45,443 nt of DNA from Chloroflexota bacterium (GTDB lineage: Bacteria; Chloroflexota; Anaerolineae; B4-G1): assembly GCA_012514315.1 (NCBI GenBank), contig JAAZAN010000075.1, forward strand, positions 1 to 45,443, in the 5' to 3' direction. Below the pieces are notes generated by a model. It was given only the letters and a program-made list of their open reading frames with translations. It had not been told where the DNA came from and searched no databases. The position numbers and the translations under genes were made by a program. Of the stretch, positions 34,470 to 43,326 are shown one piece after another. Each line of letters starts with the position of its first letter. The stretch's first letter is position 1.

Positions 34470-36323
34470 ATGGACGTCAGCGAGCGAATCACGCATCAAA
34501 TTGAGAGCTTGCCGCACAGACCGGGTGTATACCTCATGCGCCAGGCTGATGCCACTGTGATCTATGTCGGCAAAGCGATCGACCTACGGAACCGGGTTCG
34601 GACCTACTTCCAGCCCTCGTCCTGGGAAGACCCAAAGGTTCGGGCGATCGTGTCCGACGTGACCGATGTGGACTTCATTGTGACCGATTCGGAACTCGAG
34701 GCATTGATCCTCGAGGCCAATCTGATTAAGGAACACCGACCTCGGTACAATGTGCGTCTCAAGGATGACAAGCGCTACCCGTACATCAAAGTAACGTGGG
34801 CCGAGCCCTTTCCGAAGGTCGTCATCACGCGTCGGATGGATCGTGATGGTTCCCGCTACTTCGGACCGTTTACGTCCGGGTTGGCTGTTCACCGTACTCT
34901 CGATCTGCTGCGAAAATCGTTCCCGTATCTGACCTGCAACCGCGATATTACTGGCGAAGACGAGCGCGCTTGCCTGTACTATGATATCAAGCTGTGCCTG
35001 GGGCCGTGTATTGGAGCCGTAAGCCGGGAAGAGTACCGTGCGATGATTGAAGGGCTGATCCGCTTCTTCGAAGGCCGCAGCGAGGAGGTGATCCGTGACC
35101 TGGAGCAACGCATGCAAGCGTCGGCGGATGCCTGGGATTTCGAGCAGGCTGCCTCGATTCGGGATCAACTGCAGGCCGTCCAGCGCGTAGTGGAACGCCA
35201 GAAGATCGTCTCTTCCATCGGGGCGGATCAGGATGTGTTGGCGTTCGCGCGCGGCGATGGTGATGCGTGCGTACAGGTCTTCTTCATCCGTGGGGGCAAA
35301 CTGCTGGGCCGAGAGTACTTCGTGCTTGAGGGCGTGGAGGGCGCCGGCGAGCGTGAGGTTCTTGCGGCGTTTCTCAAGCAGTTCTACGAGGAAGCTGCGT
35401 ATGTGCCACCCGAGGTGCTTCTGCCCGATCACGTTGAGGAATCGCTGATCATTGAGCAGTGGCTCCGCAGCAAGCGAGGTACGAAGGTCTCCTTGCGCGT
35501 GCCTCGTAGGGGGCACAAACGGGATCTTGTCGCTCTGGCGGCGCAGAACGCAGCTGAGACGCTCAGCGCCCTGCAGCGCCAGTGGGAGGCCGATGCGCAC
35601 AAGCAGGAGCAGGCCCTTGCCGAGCTTCAGAATGCGCTCGATCTGCCCGAGGCGCCGACCCGTATCGAGTGCTACGATATCTCGACGACTCAGGGCACTG
35701 AGATAGTGGGAAGTATGGTCGTCTTCGCGCACGGGGTGCCGCGCAAGTCAGACTACCGGCGTTTCGTGGTGCGCAGTGTGAAGGGGCCGGATGACTATGC
35801 CAGTATGCGCGAGGTACTTCAACGTCGCTTTCGTCGCTGGCAGTTGGCTGTGTCTGATGAGATCAAGCAGGGCCGGGATGTAAAGGGATGGGCCAGGTTG
35901 CCCGATCTCCTCATCGTCGATGGAGGAAAGGGGCAACTGGGAGTGGCTGTTGACGTACTGGCCGAGTTTGGTTTGATCGAGCGTGTGCCGGTTGTGGGGC
36001 TTGCCAAACAGCGAGAGGAGATCTTCCGACCTGGTCGCTCGCGTCCCACCGTGCTCTCTGCTGGCTCCCAAGGGCTGTTCCTGATGGAGAGAATTCGTGA
36101 CGAAGCCCATCGGTTCGCGATCACCCACCACCGCACGCGCCGGCGGCGTGCAGGCGTCGCATCCCAATTGGATGCTGTCCCTGGAGTTGGACCGGCGCGG
36201 CGCAAGACGCTGCTCAAGGCATTCGGCTCGCTGGACGCGATCCGCGCGGCTACCGTGGAGCAACTGGCCGCGGTACCTGGTGTTTCCCACGCTGTGGCGC
36301 TGGCGATCAAAGAGAACCTGTAA
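34470..36323 (+). CDS. uvrC: Excinuclease ABC subunit C
   Basis: 617 aa, full length. Nucleotide excision repair endonuclease. GIY-YIG domain HRPGVYLMRQADATVIYVGKAIDLRNRVRTYF (residues 15-46), Cys-containing CLYYDIKLCLGPCIG, UVR helix region WDFEQAASIRDQL, RNase H-like part IECYDISTTQGTEIVGSMVVF and LLIVDGGKGQLGVA, and a terminal HhH pair (LDAVPGVGPARRKTLL, AVPGVSHAVALAI). It is the last gene of the rmd operon, 17 bp after the GT-C gene. Confidence 0.97.
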   Translation: MDVSERITHQIESLPHRPGVYLMRQADATVIYVGKAIDLRNRVRTYFQPSSWEDPKVRAIVSDVTDVDFIVTDSELEALILEANLIKEHRPRYNVRLKDDKRYPYIKVTWAEPFPKVVITRRMDRDGSRYFGPFTSGLAVHRTLDLLRKSFPYLTCNRDITGEDERACLYYDIKLCLGPCIGAVSREEYRAMIEGLIRFFEGRSEEVIRDLEQRMQASADAWDFEQAASIRDQLQAVQRVVERQKIVSSIGADQDVLAFARGDGDACVQVFFIRGGKLLGREYFVLEGVEGAGEREVLAAFLKQFYEEAAYVPPEVLLPDHVEESLIIEQWLRSKRGTKVSLRVPRRGHKRDLVALAAQNAAETLSALQRQWEADAHKQEQALAELQNALDLPEAPTRIECYDISTTQGTEIVGSMVVFAHGVPRKSDYRRFVVRSVKGPDDYASMREVLQRRFRRWQLAVSDEIKQGRDVKGWARLPDLLIVDGGKGQLGVAVDVLAEFGLIERVPVVGLAKQREEIFRPGRSRPTVLSAGSQGLFLMERIRDEAHRFAITHHRTRRRRAGVASQLDAVPGVGPARRKTLLKAFGSLDAIRAATVEQLAAVPGVSHAVALAIKENL

Positions 36324-36518
36324 CCTCTTTGTACGGACCACCGACTCGGTCGCAGATTGTGTCGGTGGCTCTACCAAGGCGGTGTTGAGCACCAGGTGTA
36401 GTGGCGCTGACTTCATGCATCACCAGATATTCGGAAGTAACAAGTGTACGGACGTCACCAACACACTTTGGAGCCGAATCAGTTCCCCGCTCTCCTGGTC
36501 GAAATGCCAGGTCTGTGG

Positions 36519-36524
36519 TATACT
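36519..36524 (+). promoter_or_regulatory. Candidate -10 box for the membrane protein gene
   Basis: TATACT at 36519-36524 with TGGTCG 17 nt upstream (36496-36501), the same hexamer and spacing as at the rmd promoter. It lies in the 225-bp stretch between uvrC and the next gene, which shows no other gene. Confidence 0.4.
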
Positions 36525-36548
36525 AGCCGCACGCGTGGTTCAGGCATC

Positions 36549-37355
36549 TTGTTGACTGGGGGCGCGTTGACCGCTTCGACTCTCAGTATCGTGCGTTTGC
36601 TCGCCTACGCACTGGCAGTAGCTTCTCTTGTACCGCTCATCCTGACTGTGATCTACTACGGCAGGTCTCGACGGGCGTCCTATTACGCTCTACGTAGTCA
36701 GGCATTGCGTAGCGCTAAGATCGCCGCCCTGGTCGCCATCGCTCTCCTCTTCATCGCGTTCCTGTTGTTGGTTGTTGCACCGATCTTCTTGGTAGCGGAA
36801 CCCGAGGTAGTAGCCATTACTCCAACGCCTTCGCCAACCGACACGACTCAGCCATCTCCAATGTCGACCGCAACCGAGGCGCCAACTTCGACGCCGACGC
36901 CCCTCCCAACCGCGACGGCTCCGTTCATCCCCACCTTTACCCCGAGCGTGCAGCCGCCGCCTCGAGCGTTGAGCCCATTGCCTTCAGCGGTCCCGGCCGG
37001 TGTGGACGCGCGCATCCAGATTATGGCCTTGGCTATGGAGATTGACGATGATGGTCAGCCTGTGGAGCCCGACGATCGATTCCCTGATGGTCAGCATCCA
37101 ATCTATGTGTCCTTCCAGTATGGCGGAATGGCGCCCGGTGTGGCGACCACCTTCGCCTGGTATAGCGATGGTGTCTACTTCGAGCCCTGTTCGGATACCT
37201 GGGCCTGGGCGCTCGTTGAGGGTCGTGAGTGGGGAACGCGCGGCGGTGCAGCCTACGAGTGCACGCCACCTGAGGGCTGGTCGCCCGGCCGGTATGAGGT
37301 ACGTGTCTTCATCGAGACCCGATTGCAGGGGGTCGCGTCATTTGTGGTCGAATGA
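36549..37355 (+). CDS. Two-helix membrane protein with Thr/Pro-rich linker and extracellular domain, unknown
   Basis: 268 aa by TTG at 36549. The start is uncertain: TTG codons at 36552 and 36567 (the latter with GGGGG upstream) and an ATG at 36504 are alternatives. Two membrane helices (about 12-32 and 55-80, separated by basic YYGRSRRASYYALRSQALRSAK), then a roughly 60-residue Thr/Pro/Ser spacer, then a beta-type domain of about 110 residues with PIYVSFQYGGMAPGVATTFAWYSDG, WAWALVEGREWG and GRYEVRVFIE. The end domain resembles ligand-binding or wall-facing beta sandwiches. Function unknown. Faces the SEC59-like gene convergently. Confidence 0.7.
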   Translation: MLTGGALTASTLSIVRLLAYALAVASLVPLILTVIYYGRSRRASYYALRSQALRSAKIAALVAIALLFIAFLLLVVAPIFLVAEPEVVAITPTPSPTDTTQPSPMSTATEAPTSTPTPLPTATAPFIPTFTPSVQPPPRALSPLPSAVPAGVDARIQIMALAMEIDDDGQPVEPDDRFPDGQHPIYVSFQYGGMAPGVATTFAWYSDGVYFEPCSDTWAWALVEGREWGTRGGAAYECTPPEGWSPGRYEVRVFIETRLQGVASFVVE

Positions 37356-37419
37356 GCCGTACCTATACCGTGTCTCAAGGGTTGAGGTAACCGGATTCCC
37401 GCGATCCGTCGTCGGCTAG

Positions 37420-38085
37420 CTAGCGGACCAATACGGCCAGAATAAGCGCCGAGACAGTTGGCACGCTGAGGTTATCGATCCCCCAGGGCGAAACCGCCTC
37501 GACCAGTGTTGCTGGCAGCGCGACGGCCGCTGCAATGGCCAGACTGCCAGGCAGGCCGGGCTGGGTGGGGCCGAGCACCAGGAAAGGAATCGCTGTGGCT
37601 GTCCAACTGGCCAGAAACATGGTTAACGAACCTTCTACTGTCCGCGAGTGCCCACAGACCGTGTAGTGGCGTCGGCCGAAACGTCCGCCGATCACAGCAG
37701 CCAACGCATCGCCCCAGGTCATCGGCATCAGACTGGCAACCAATATGTCCGGTCTTCCCCAGAACAGCCAGATCAGCGCTGCAAATGCCAGAGGGAAGTA
37801 GACTGTGCCAAGCTGCCCTCTCTCCTGCGTTTCCATAGCCTTGAATGTGCCCTGCCAGTACGAAAACGCATTGATCGCGACGAAAGCGAGTGGCGGCATG
37901 ATCGCGAGCGCCCGAGTTCTGAACAACACGACGGTACCGTAGGCCCACATTCCCACCGCGACGTGGATGAACTTGCGTGTGAAATCGACGGAGTAACCGC
38001 GCCACTTGCGCAACAACTCCGCGATGCCGATCATCGCGAACACGTATGCGAACGATACAACGACGGCTACCCATTCACGGGTCAT
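37420..38085 (-). CDS. SEC59/DGK1/VTE5-type CTP-dependent lipid kinase
   Basis: 221 aa, about six membrane helices. Family motifs in order: DFTRKFIHVAVGMWA, MTWGDALAAVIGGRFGRRHY, SRTVEGSLTMFLASW, LVEAVSPWGIDNLSVP. This family phosphorylates dolichol, diacylglycerol or phytol with CTP in eukaryotes and cyanobacteria. Bacterial members often act on prenols. The substrate here is unknown; a polyprenol is attractive given the DPM-like and GT-C enzymes in the window. The last gene on the minus strand before the convergent membrane protein gene. Confidence 0.88.
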   Translation of the reverse strand: MTREWVAVVVSFAYVFAMIGIAELLRKWRGYSVDFTRKFIHVAVGMWAYGTVVLFRTRALAIMPPLAFVAINAFSYWQGTFKAMETQERGQLGTVYFPLAFAALIWLFWGRPDILVASLMPMTWGDALAAVIGGRFGRRHYTVCGHSRTVEGSLTMFLASWTATAIPFLVLGPTQPGLPGSLAIAAAVALPATLVEAVSPWGIDNLSVPTVSALILAVLVR

Positions 38086-38153
38086 GATGCAGCTCCTCGA
38101 TGCCTCGCTATGACGAACATATACAGGCGTGGGGGTGTTTCGTCATCTGCCAG

Positions 38154-39137
38154 TCAGTACTCTATCCTGCGTCGCAGGACAGCGACCAAGTCACCGCCGA
38201 TCAGATGAGGTCGCGTGCCGATGAAGTGAATCTGTCCCGTCGCGTCTCGAACGAAGTTTCCCACGTCTGACTGGGCCGACGCGATGCGCTCACCGTGTAC
38301 CGAACCATGGCCGCCCTCCGACACTCGAATCAGACCGTAGGCTGTCTGATGCACGGGGCGTCCTTGCTCCGACCTCTCTCGGATCTCGACGACTTGCACG
38401 GGCTCGCTGAGCGCGATGGGCAGAGGAGAACGGGGTCGCTGGCCATCAGGCAGGAAGATGTCGTAACTGATGTTGTCGATGCGCAGTGCATCCGGATTGA
38501 TGGCGCTGACCATCCCTGGAACCGCGATCAGGTTGCAGTCTATCTCTCCATCGGGTCCGCTCTGCCGAAAGACGGGCATCCAGATCAGGCTTGAAAACGG
38601 CACATCGAGAGGGTGTTCGATCAGGGTCACGATGCCGCGCATCAGCGCATTGACCCACATCAGCATATACTGCTCCATCTCCCGAAGTTGACGGCTCATA
38701 TGGGATGTGCCATGGCGGGCGCTCTCATCCAGCGCCTGAAGTGCGGCCTCGTAGCAGTTCAGTGCCCGGACATCGTTGCCCAACTCATGGCATACGAGCC
38801 CAAGGGCGTACTCGCACACAGCGCGGTTATGATGATGCGTGGGCCCGGCCAGCGATCTGAACAGGCGCTGAGCGTGTTCGCAGTGCTCAAGCGTGGGGCC
38901 AGGCCGGCCGACGCCTCGAAGGGCGTCTGCTAGATGAACTAGCGCGACAGCGTGCGCAGCAGGTTCGGAGTGCGGAGCACTCCGGTCTCGCGCTTCAATG
39001 GCCGCTTGCTGGGCTGTTGTCCATTCCCGCGCCTGCATGCAAGCACGTGCACGCTTCAGCGCAAGCTGAGCGCACGACGGCACGGATTGACAGTCGAGCA
39101 AGTTGGACGGCGTGAAGTATGCAGGTAGGCAGATCAT
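38154..39137 (-). CDS. TPR-repeat protein with unrecognised C-terminal beta-rich domain
   Basis: 327 aa from the ATG at 39137 (GGTGGAG upstream; a GTG four codons earlier is possible). Residues about 20-160 are helical with TPR-like pairs (AVALVHLADALRGVGRPGPTLEHCEHAQRLF, AVCEYALGLVCHELGNDVRALNCYEAALQAL). The rest (about 170-327) looks beta-rich (EIDCNLIAVPGMVSAIN, YDIFLPDGQ, GQIHFIGTRPHLIGGDLVAVLRRR) and matches no family I can name. No signal peptide or membrane helix, so probably cytoplasmic. It ends the two-SPFH operon, 56 bp after the second SPFH gene, suggesting it works with those proteins. Confidence 0.7.
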   Translation of the reverse strand: MICLPAYFTPSNLLDCQSVPSCAQLALKRARACMQAREWTTAQQAAIEARDRSAPHSEPAAHAVALVHLADALRGVGRPGPTLEHCEHAQRLFRSLAGPTHHHNRAVCEYALGLVCHELGNDVRALNCYEAALQALDESARHGTSHMSRQLREMEQYMLMWVNALMRGIVTLIEHPLDVPFSSLIWMPVFRQSGPDGEIDCNLIAVPGMVSAINPDALRIDNISYDIFLPDGQRPRSPLPIALSEPVQVVEIRERSEQGRPVHQTAYGLIRVSEGGHGSVHGERIASAQSDVGNFVRDATGQIHFIGTRPHLIGGDLVAVLRRRIEY

Positions 39138-39193
39138 GACCGTCTCCACCTGGTAGTTGATTCGCCAGATGCGGAAATGTGCACTCCGCCCCT

Positions 39194-40528
39194 CTACGTG
39201 GGGTTTGTTTGCGCAGGGCTATCTGGGCTCTTGATCAGTCTCTGCACATCGTTCAATGACTCCAGTGAATCCGGCAGCATATACGACCGGACTTTGGGGT
39301 CCATGGACATCCAGCGCAGAGTTTCGACCAAACGCAGCGCAATGCGATAGGCCGATATCTCCTCGCTGCCCACCAGAGACTGCACAGCTTCCGCGAGGTT
39401 AAGGATCATCTCAGCCTGCGCCTGCACACTCACGGTCTCCAGGTTGGCGAGCTGGGCTTCTCCTTCGGCGCGTTGCTCGAGTTCGGCTCGCTCAAGTTGG
39501 GCTTGCCAGTTGCGGATCCATTGGCTCACCACCTGGTCTTCCAGCTCCTCTGCGGCAGTCTCCTCACCCTGAGGCATGGAGATCTCGATGCTGATGGTCC
39601 CAATATCAGCATCGAGCAGCCGGACTCCGATCTGGCGCATGGAGTCCTTGAGGATGGCCTGAAGGCCCTCTCGAATCCGCTGGCGGATTGTATTCCGTCC
39701 GGTCGGTTCCTCCGGCCTGATCAGCTCGTCCAGACGGTACTGCCGTAACAGAGTGCGCATCGCGCCGTCGGCGGACACTGTCACGGCGCGACCTGCCCAG
39801 TCAACCATTGGATATGTGTGGGTCGATTCCCTCATCCAGCATGCGGCCGAGGCACGGAGGACCGCATCGGGTGCGAACGGGTGAGGCGTCTCCGGAGTCG
39901 GCGCCGCCGGTCCATCTGGCGTGCGATCATCGATCCGGAACGTGATGTCAACCTCACACGACACCGGGATGCCATCCTGTGTCAAGGCGCTGACTGGGTG
40001 AACCCAGTGTTGAGGCCTGAGGTCTACTACGCTCCAGATATGCTCGAATGGTTCCAGTTGGGTGCGGCCAGGCCCAACGATGCGCTTCAGTCTTCCGGCC
40101 TGTTCGGTAACCACTGCGCTGTCATTAAATACGACGAGCATACCCGGTCCGCCTACCCGGGCGAGCACAGTGTCGGGCTTGTCATCGATCTTGCCGTTCT
40201 TGATGACCAGGCGTGGATGGGTGCTGGCCTGTTGAAACATGTTGCCCAATATATGCTCCAGAGCCGACGCGACACCGCCCAGACGAAACACCGAGTCCAT
40301 GTACCAGGCCCCGATCAGGAATGCGGCGACCAGTGCCATCCAGCTCGGCGTGCTGTTCAGCAGGACATTGCCCACAAACCTGGGGAAGGTCAACGGGTCG
40401 AGAACTGCGCCCAGCCGGAAATCAGGGTGGCTGATCTCTACAACCACGCCCAGGCACATGATGACGACCAGCGGCAGGCCGAGAACAATCAGGAGCTTGC
40501 TGGTAGATCTGATCAGGCGATTAGCCAT
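39194..40528 (-). CDS. SPFH (band 7)-family membrane protein, two-helix type
   Basis: 444 aa. Membrane helices at about 11-31 (KLLIVLGLPLVVIMCLGVVV) and 61-80 (WMALVAAFLIGAWYMDSVF). The SPFH-like region (about 100-310) has GPGMLVVFNDSAVVTEQAG, LEPFEHIWSVVDLRPQHW, LTQDGIPVSCEVDITFRID, and GVRLLDADIGTISIE. A charged helical segment (about 340-400, ELEDQVVSQWIRNWQAQLERAELEQRAEG) matches the oligomerising coiled coil of the family. SPFH proteins form cage- or raft-like membrane assemblies; target unknown. Partnered with the larger SPFH gene 36 bp upstream. Confidence 0.8.
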   Translation of the reverse strand: MANRLIRSTSKLLIVLGLPLVVIMCLGVVVEISHPDFRLGAVLDPLTFPRFVGNVLLNSTPSWMALVAAFLIGAWYMDSVFRLGGVASALEHILGNMFQQASTHPRLVIKNGKIDDKPDTVLARVGGPGMLVVFNDSAVVTEQAGRLKRIVGPGRTQLEPFEHIWSVVDLRPQHWVHPVSALTQDGIPVSCEVDITFRIDDRTPDGPAAPTPETPHPFAPDAVLRASAACWMRESTHTYPMVDWAGRAVTVSADGAMRTLLRQYRLDELIRPEEPTGRNTIRQRIREGLQAILKDSMRQIGVRLLDADIGTISIEISMPQGEETAAEELEDQVVSQWIRNWQAQLERAELEQRAEGEAQLANLETVSVQAQAEMILNLAEAVQSLVGSEEISAYRIALRLVETLRWMSMDPKVRSYMLPDSLESLNDVQRLIKSPDSPAQTNPT

Positions 40529-40564
40529 AGGACATACACGGCAGAAGAGTCTTAGATCTGGCGA

Positions 40565-42025
40565 TCACTTCGCGATCTGTTCCTCGAGCGCTGTGATCGA
40601 GGCCATGGTCTGTGCTGGCAGCAGTCGCTGCACCTCGGGTTGCGTTGCCATCTGCTTGACGATATCCAGCACCAACGAGCTGATGGTCTCCACAGAGGCG
40701 GGCGTTTCGCTGGCGTAGACCTTGGCCAATCGGTCTCCCAACGTCCTGATGAGGTTCATCTGTGCCTGAGCGCGGGCTTGTCCAATCTGACGGAGGCGGG
40801 AGCGATGTCCCTCGGCTTGGAGCAGCATGATGTGGCGCACCCAATGGATCTGCCAGCTCCGAATGCGTTGTTCGAGGATCTCACGTCGATTCTTCTCCGC
40901 TGGCAGGATGGCGCCAATATCCGCGGTCTCCAGCGCGATGCCACACGCGGCCAGCCTGGCTCGTAGTCTGCGCCTGAACTCTGTCGATGCACGATGTATG
41001 GGATCGTAGGCTGCGTAGTACGGAGCACACAGGTCGTCGAAGCGGAAGTCCGCCACAATGTCGCGCACCACGCGTGTACCCAAGGCCTTCGGTAAGTCGT
41101 CCCAGGGCCGAACCTTGGTTCGTTCGATCGCATTCTCATCTGAGACGTGCTCGATTAACTGAGCGTGATGGATAGCCTGGAATGCTGCCTTGGCTCGGAG
41201 CGGAAACGCCTGGCCCAGCCGTGGCAGAGCGCCACCCGAGTCCAGGCGAAACGATGCGAAAGCCGTGACTTCAACCTCAATGCCGTCCTTGGTTCGAGCC
41301 GGGACAGTGAACGTCCGCATCTGTGTACGCAGATCGATGGTCTGAGTCACGTTGTCGTGGGCGCCGATGAAGCTCAGGCCGGGTACTCTGACGCCCTTAA
41401 ACTGCACTCCATCGCTCACAACCGCGACTTGATCGCAACTGCTCAGCACGACCCCGGGCCCGGACAGCACCTTGCTCGGTTTGGTCTGTGGCAGCCCTTT
41501 GGGTCGCTCAATGTCCACGACCCCTTTCAGGTTTCTTCGCAGCAGGACGTGTGGGCCGTTTGTGCCGGTGACAAACGTGATCAGCGATCTGAGAGCGTAG
41601 GATCGTTGTCGTTCATCGTTCAGCGGCAGTGTATACTGGGAGACCAGGTACAGCGCGACGGAGGCGAGTACACAGGCCGGCAGAGTGATCAACAGTACAC
41701 CAATCCATCCGCCGCGTGCATAGCCCCGTATAGCCGCAAACCAGAACCACGCCCACGCGGCGCCCATCATCACGGTGAGCCTGTGCTTCCGGGCAACGCC
41801 TACGGCGAGCGCTACGACAACCACCACAATGAGGGCGGTGATGAAACGCGGCCAGTTGAAGCCCGGGTCAGTGAATCCCCTGAGCAGACATAGCCCGCTG
41901 AGGAGCAACCACACGCCACCGACCAGAAGTCCGTCGAGCTTCCGCTGGTACCCTACCACCGTGCCAAAACCTCCGAGCACCAACAGGCTTAGCACGATCA
42001 TCAGGCTGCCGTACTGCTCCACCAT
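40565..42025 (-). CDS. SPFH (band 7)-family membrane protein, five-helix type
   Basis: 486 aa. About five hydrophobic helices fill residues 5-130, then an SPFH-like domain (about 160-370): GPGVVLSSCDQVAVVSDG, TIDLRTQMRTFTVPARTKDGIEVEVTAFASFRLD, and GIALETADIGAILPAEKN. The tail (EILEQRIRSWQIHWVRHIMLLQAEGHRSRLRQIGQARAQAQ) is coiled-coil-like, and PEVQRLLPAQTMASI near the end has counterparts in the partner (SYMLPDSLESL). The N-terminal five-helix part is unusual for the family. First gene of the operon behind the promoter at 42072-42100. Confidence 0.8.
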   Translation of the reverse strand: MVEQYGSLMIVLSLLVLGGFGTVVGYQRKLDGLLVGGVWLLLSGLCLLRGFTDPGFNWPRFITALIVVVVVALAVGVARKHRLTVMMGAAWAWFWFAAIRGYARGGWIGVLLITLPACVLASVALYLVSQYTLPLNDERQRSYALRSLITFVTGTNGPHVLLRRNLKGVVDIERPKGLPQTKPSKVLSGPGVVLSSCDQVAVVSDGVQFKGVRVPGLSFIGAHDNVTQTIDLRTQMRTFTVPARTKDGIEVEVTAFASFRLDSGGALPRLGQAFPLRAKAAFQAIHHAQLIEHVSDENAIERTKVRPWDDLPKALGTRVVRDIVADFRFDDLCAPYYAAYDPIHRASTEFRRRLRARLAACGIALETADIGAILPAEKNRREILEQRIRSWQIHWVRHIMLLQAEGHRSRLRQIGQARAQAQMNLIRTLGDRLAKVYASETPASVETISSLVLDIVKQMATQPEVQRLLPAQTMASITALEEQIAK

Positions 42026-42071
42026 GCGTTGGAAGATGCCTCCCGGAATACGATGTGCTGATCCTCAAACG

Positions 42072-42100
42072 AGCATAGCACAATCTATCTGCTCGTGCAA
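42072..42100 (-). promoter_or_regulatory. Promoter of the SPFH-SPFH-TPR operon
   Basis: On the minus strand TTGCAC (42100 to 42095), 17 nt, TATGCT (42077 to 42072). Leader about 40 nt. The -35 and the end of the spacer are related as GCAC and GTGC. Confidence 0.65.
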
Positions 42101-42140
42101 ACGGCGCGGACCGGCACCTGGTCAGGTGGCTGCATGCAGA

Positions 42141-43121
42141 TCAACCCAGAATGCTCTCCCCATATCCAAACAGCCCACCCACACCCCCAGTGTGCCAGAA
42201 CAACACCCGTTCGTCGGACCTGAAGGCGCCCTTGGATATGGCATCAAGTAGCCCGCCCAGTGCGCGTCCGGTATAGACGGGGTCCGCCACTATGCCCTCA
42301 GTCCGTGCGAGAGTGGCCATACCGCTGCGCTCCAGATCGCTCAGTACCCCGTATCCCTCTCCAATGTAGTGATCGTCGACCTGGAAATCCTCGGCTGTGC
42401 ACTCGAATGACAGCCCCAGGAGGTTGGCAGTGGCTGTGCCGAGTTCGGCAAGTTGTGCTTGCAGAGGGCGGGCTGGTAGATCGATGCTGATCCCAAGGAT
42501 ATGACCCTGGAAACCCAGTGCTCTGGCGCCGACGACGAGCCCGGCTTGTGTGCCGCTGCTCGAAGAGGGCAGGACGATCCAGTCGAACACGACATCGCGC
42601 TGGGTGCACTGCTGCATCAGCTCTTCCATAGCATCGACATAGCCACTGGCGCCAATCGCGTTGCTGCCACCGTACGGTATGAGGTACGGGCGCTTCCCCC
42701 GTGCCTTCAGGTCATCGGTCGTCTGACCCATCACTAGGTCTATTGGCCGGTCGGCCGACCAGACGATATCGGCGCCCAGAAGCTTGTCAAGCAGTAGGTT
42801 GCCCTGTGCCTCTGCCGGCTGCTCTCCACGTAATACCAGTGTGCACCCCAGTCCGAACTTCGCAGCTGCGGCTGCTGTCTGGCGCGCGTGATTGGACTGC
42901 GCCGCTCCGCCAGTGATCAGGGTGTCCGCCTTCCGTTGCAGCGCGTCAGCAACCAGGAATTCGAGCTTCCGTGCCTTGTTCCCGCCGCTGGCCAGGCCGG
43001 TCTGGTCGTCTCGCTTGATCCAGAGTTCGGGACCTCCAGACTGGGCGCTGAGGCGAGGAAGTGGTTCGAGTGGAGTGGGTAGATGCGCGATGCGTACTCG
43101 GGCAAGCCGTGCTGTGAGCAT
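42141..43121 (-). CDS. D-cysteine desulfhydrase / ACC deaminase-family PLP enzyme
   Basis: 326 aa fold-type II PLP enzyme. PTPLEPLPRLSAQSGGPELWIKRDDQTGLASGGNKARKLEFL carries the PLP Lys (SGGNKARK). TLITGGAAQSNHARQTAAAAAKFG, PSSSSGTQAGLVVGA and WHTGGVGGLFGY follow. D-cysteine desulfhydrase and 1-aminocyclopropane-1-carboxylate deaminase are hard to tell apart by sequence. The GGAAQSNHARQ block fits the DcyD side. ATG follows AAGGAGGTCC. Diverges from glpK. Confidence 0.9.
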   Translation of the reverse strand: MLTARLARVRIAHLPTPLEPLPRLSAQSGGPELWIKRDDQTGLASGGNKARKLEFLVADALQRKADTLITGGAAQSNHARQTAAAAAKFGLGCTLVLRGEQPAEAQGNLLLDKLLGADIVWSADRPIDLVMGQTTDDLKARGKRPYLIPYGGSNAIGASGYVDAMEELMQQCTQRDVVFDWIVLPSSSSGTQAGLVVGARALGFQGHILGISIDLPARPLQAQLAELGTATANLLGLSFECTAEDFQVDDHYIGEGYGVLSDLERSGMATLARTEGIVADPVYTGRALGGLLDAISKGAFRSDERVLFWHTGGVGGLFGYGESILG

Positions 43122-43189
43122 GGATGGACCTCCTTACGTAATGTCTGCTTCACCGAATCTCGGCTGGGTGTTGACTTTGGAGTCGCTCC

Positions 43190-43217
43190 ATTATACTGCA
43201 TTCTGCCGGGTTGCCCA
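43190..43217 (-). promoter_or_regulatory. Promoter of the desulfhydrase gene
   Basis: On the minus strand TGGGCA (43217 to 43212), 16 nt, TATAAT (43195 to 43190). Leader about 60 nt. Confidence 0.65.
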
Positions 43218-43240
43218 TACATCCCCCGTCACCCTCGCCT

Positions 43241-43286
43241 GTTGACAGGACCCTATGTTGTCAACCTGGCGGGAACGCGGTATAGT
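43241..43286 (+). promoter_or_regulatory. glpK promoter with overlapping inverted repeat
   Basis: -35 TTGTCA (43258-43263), 17 nt, -10 TATAGT (43281-43286). An inverted repeat GTTGACA (43241-43247) and TGTCAAC (43259-43265), 11 nt apart, covers the -35, as expected for a regulator operator. Regulator unknown. Confidence 0.7.
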
Positions 43287-43326
43287 CACGTCACAGAGCC
43301 TGTTTCGGTGGAAGGGGGAACACACT

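Noticed and set aside
34584-35732. 382-codon antisense frame in uvrC
   Set aside because: uvrC is intact over the region; the antisense product has no recognisable domain or ribosome site.
43255-43326. Upstream TTG start for glpK at 43255
   Set aside because: That stretch holds the -10 box and Shine-Dalgarno; the ATG at 43327 aligns with the family N-terminus.
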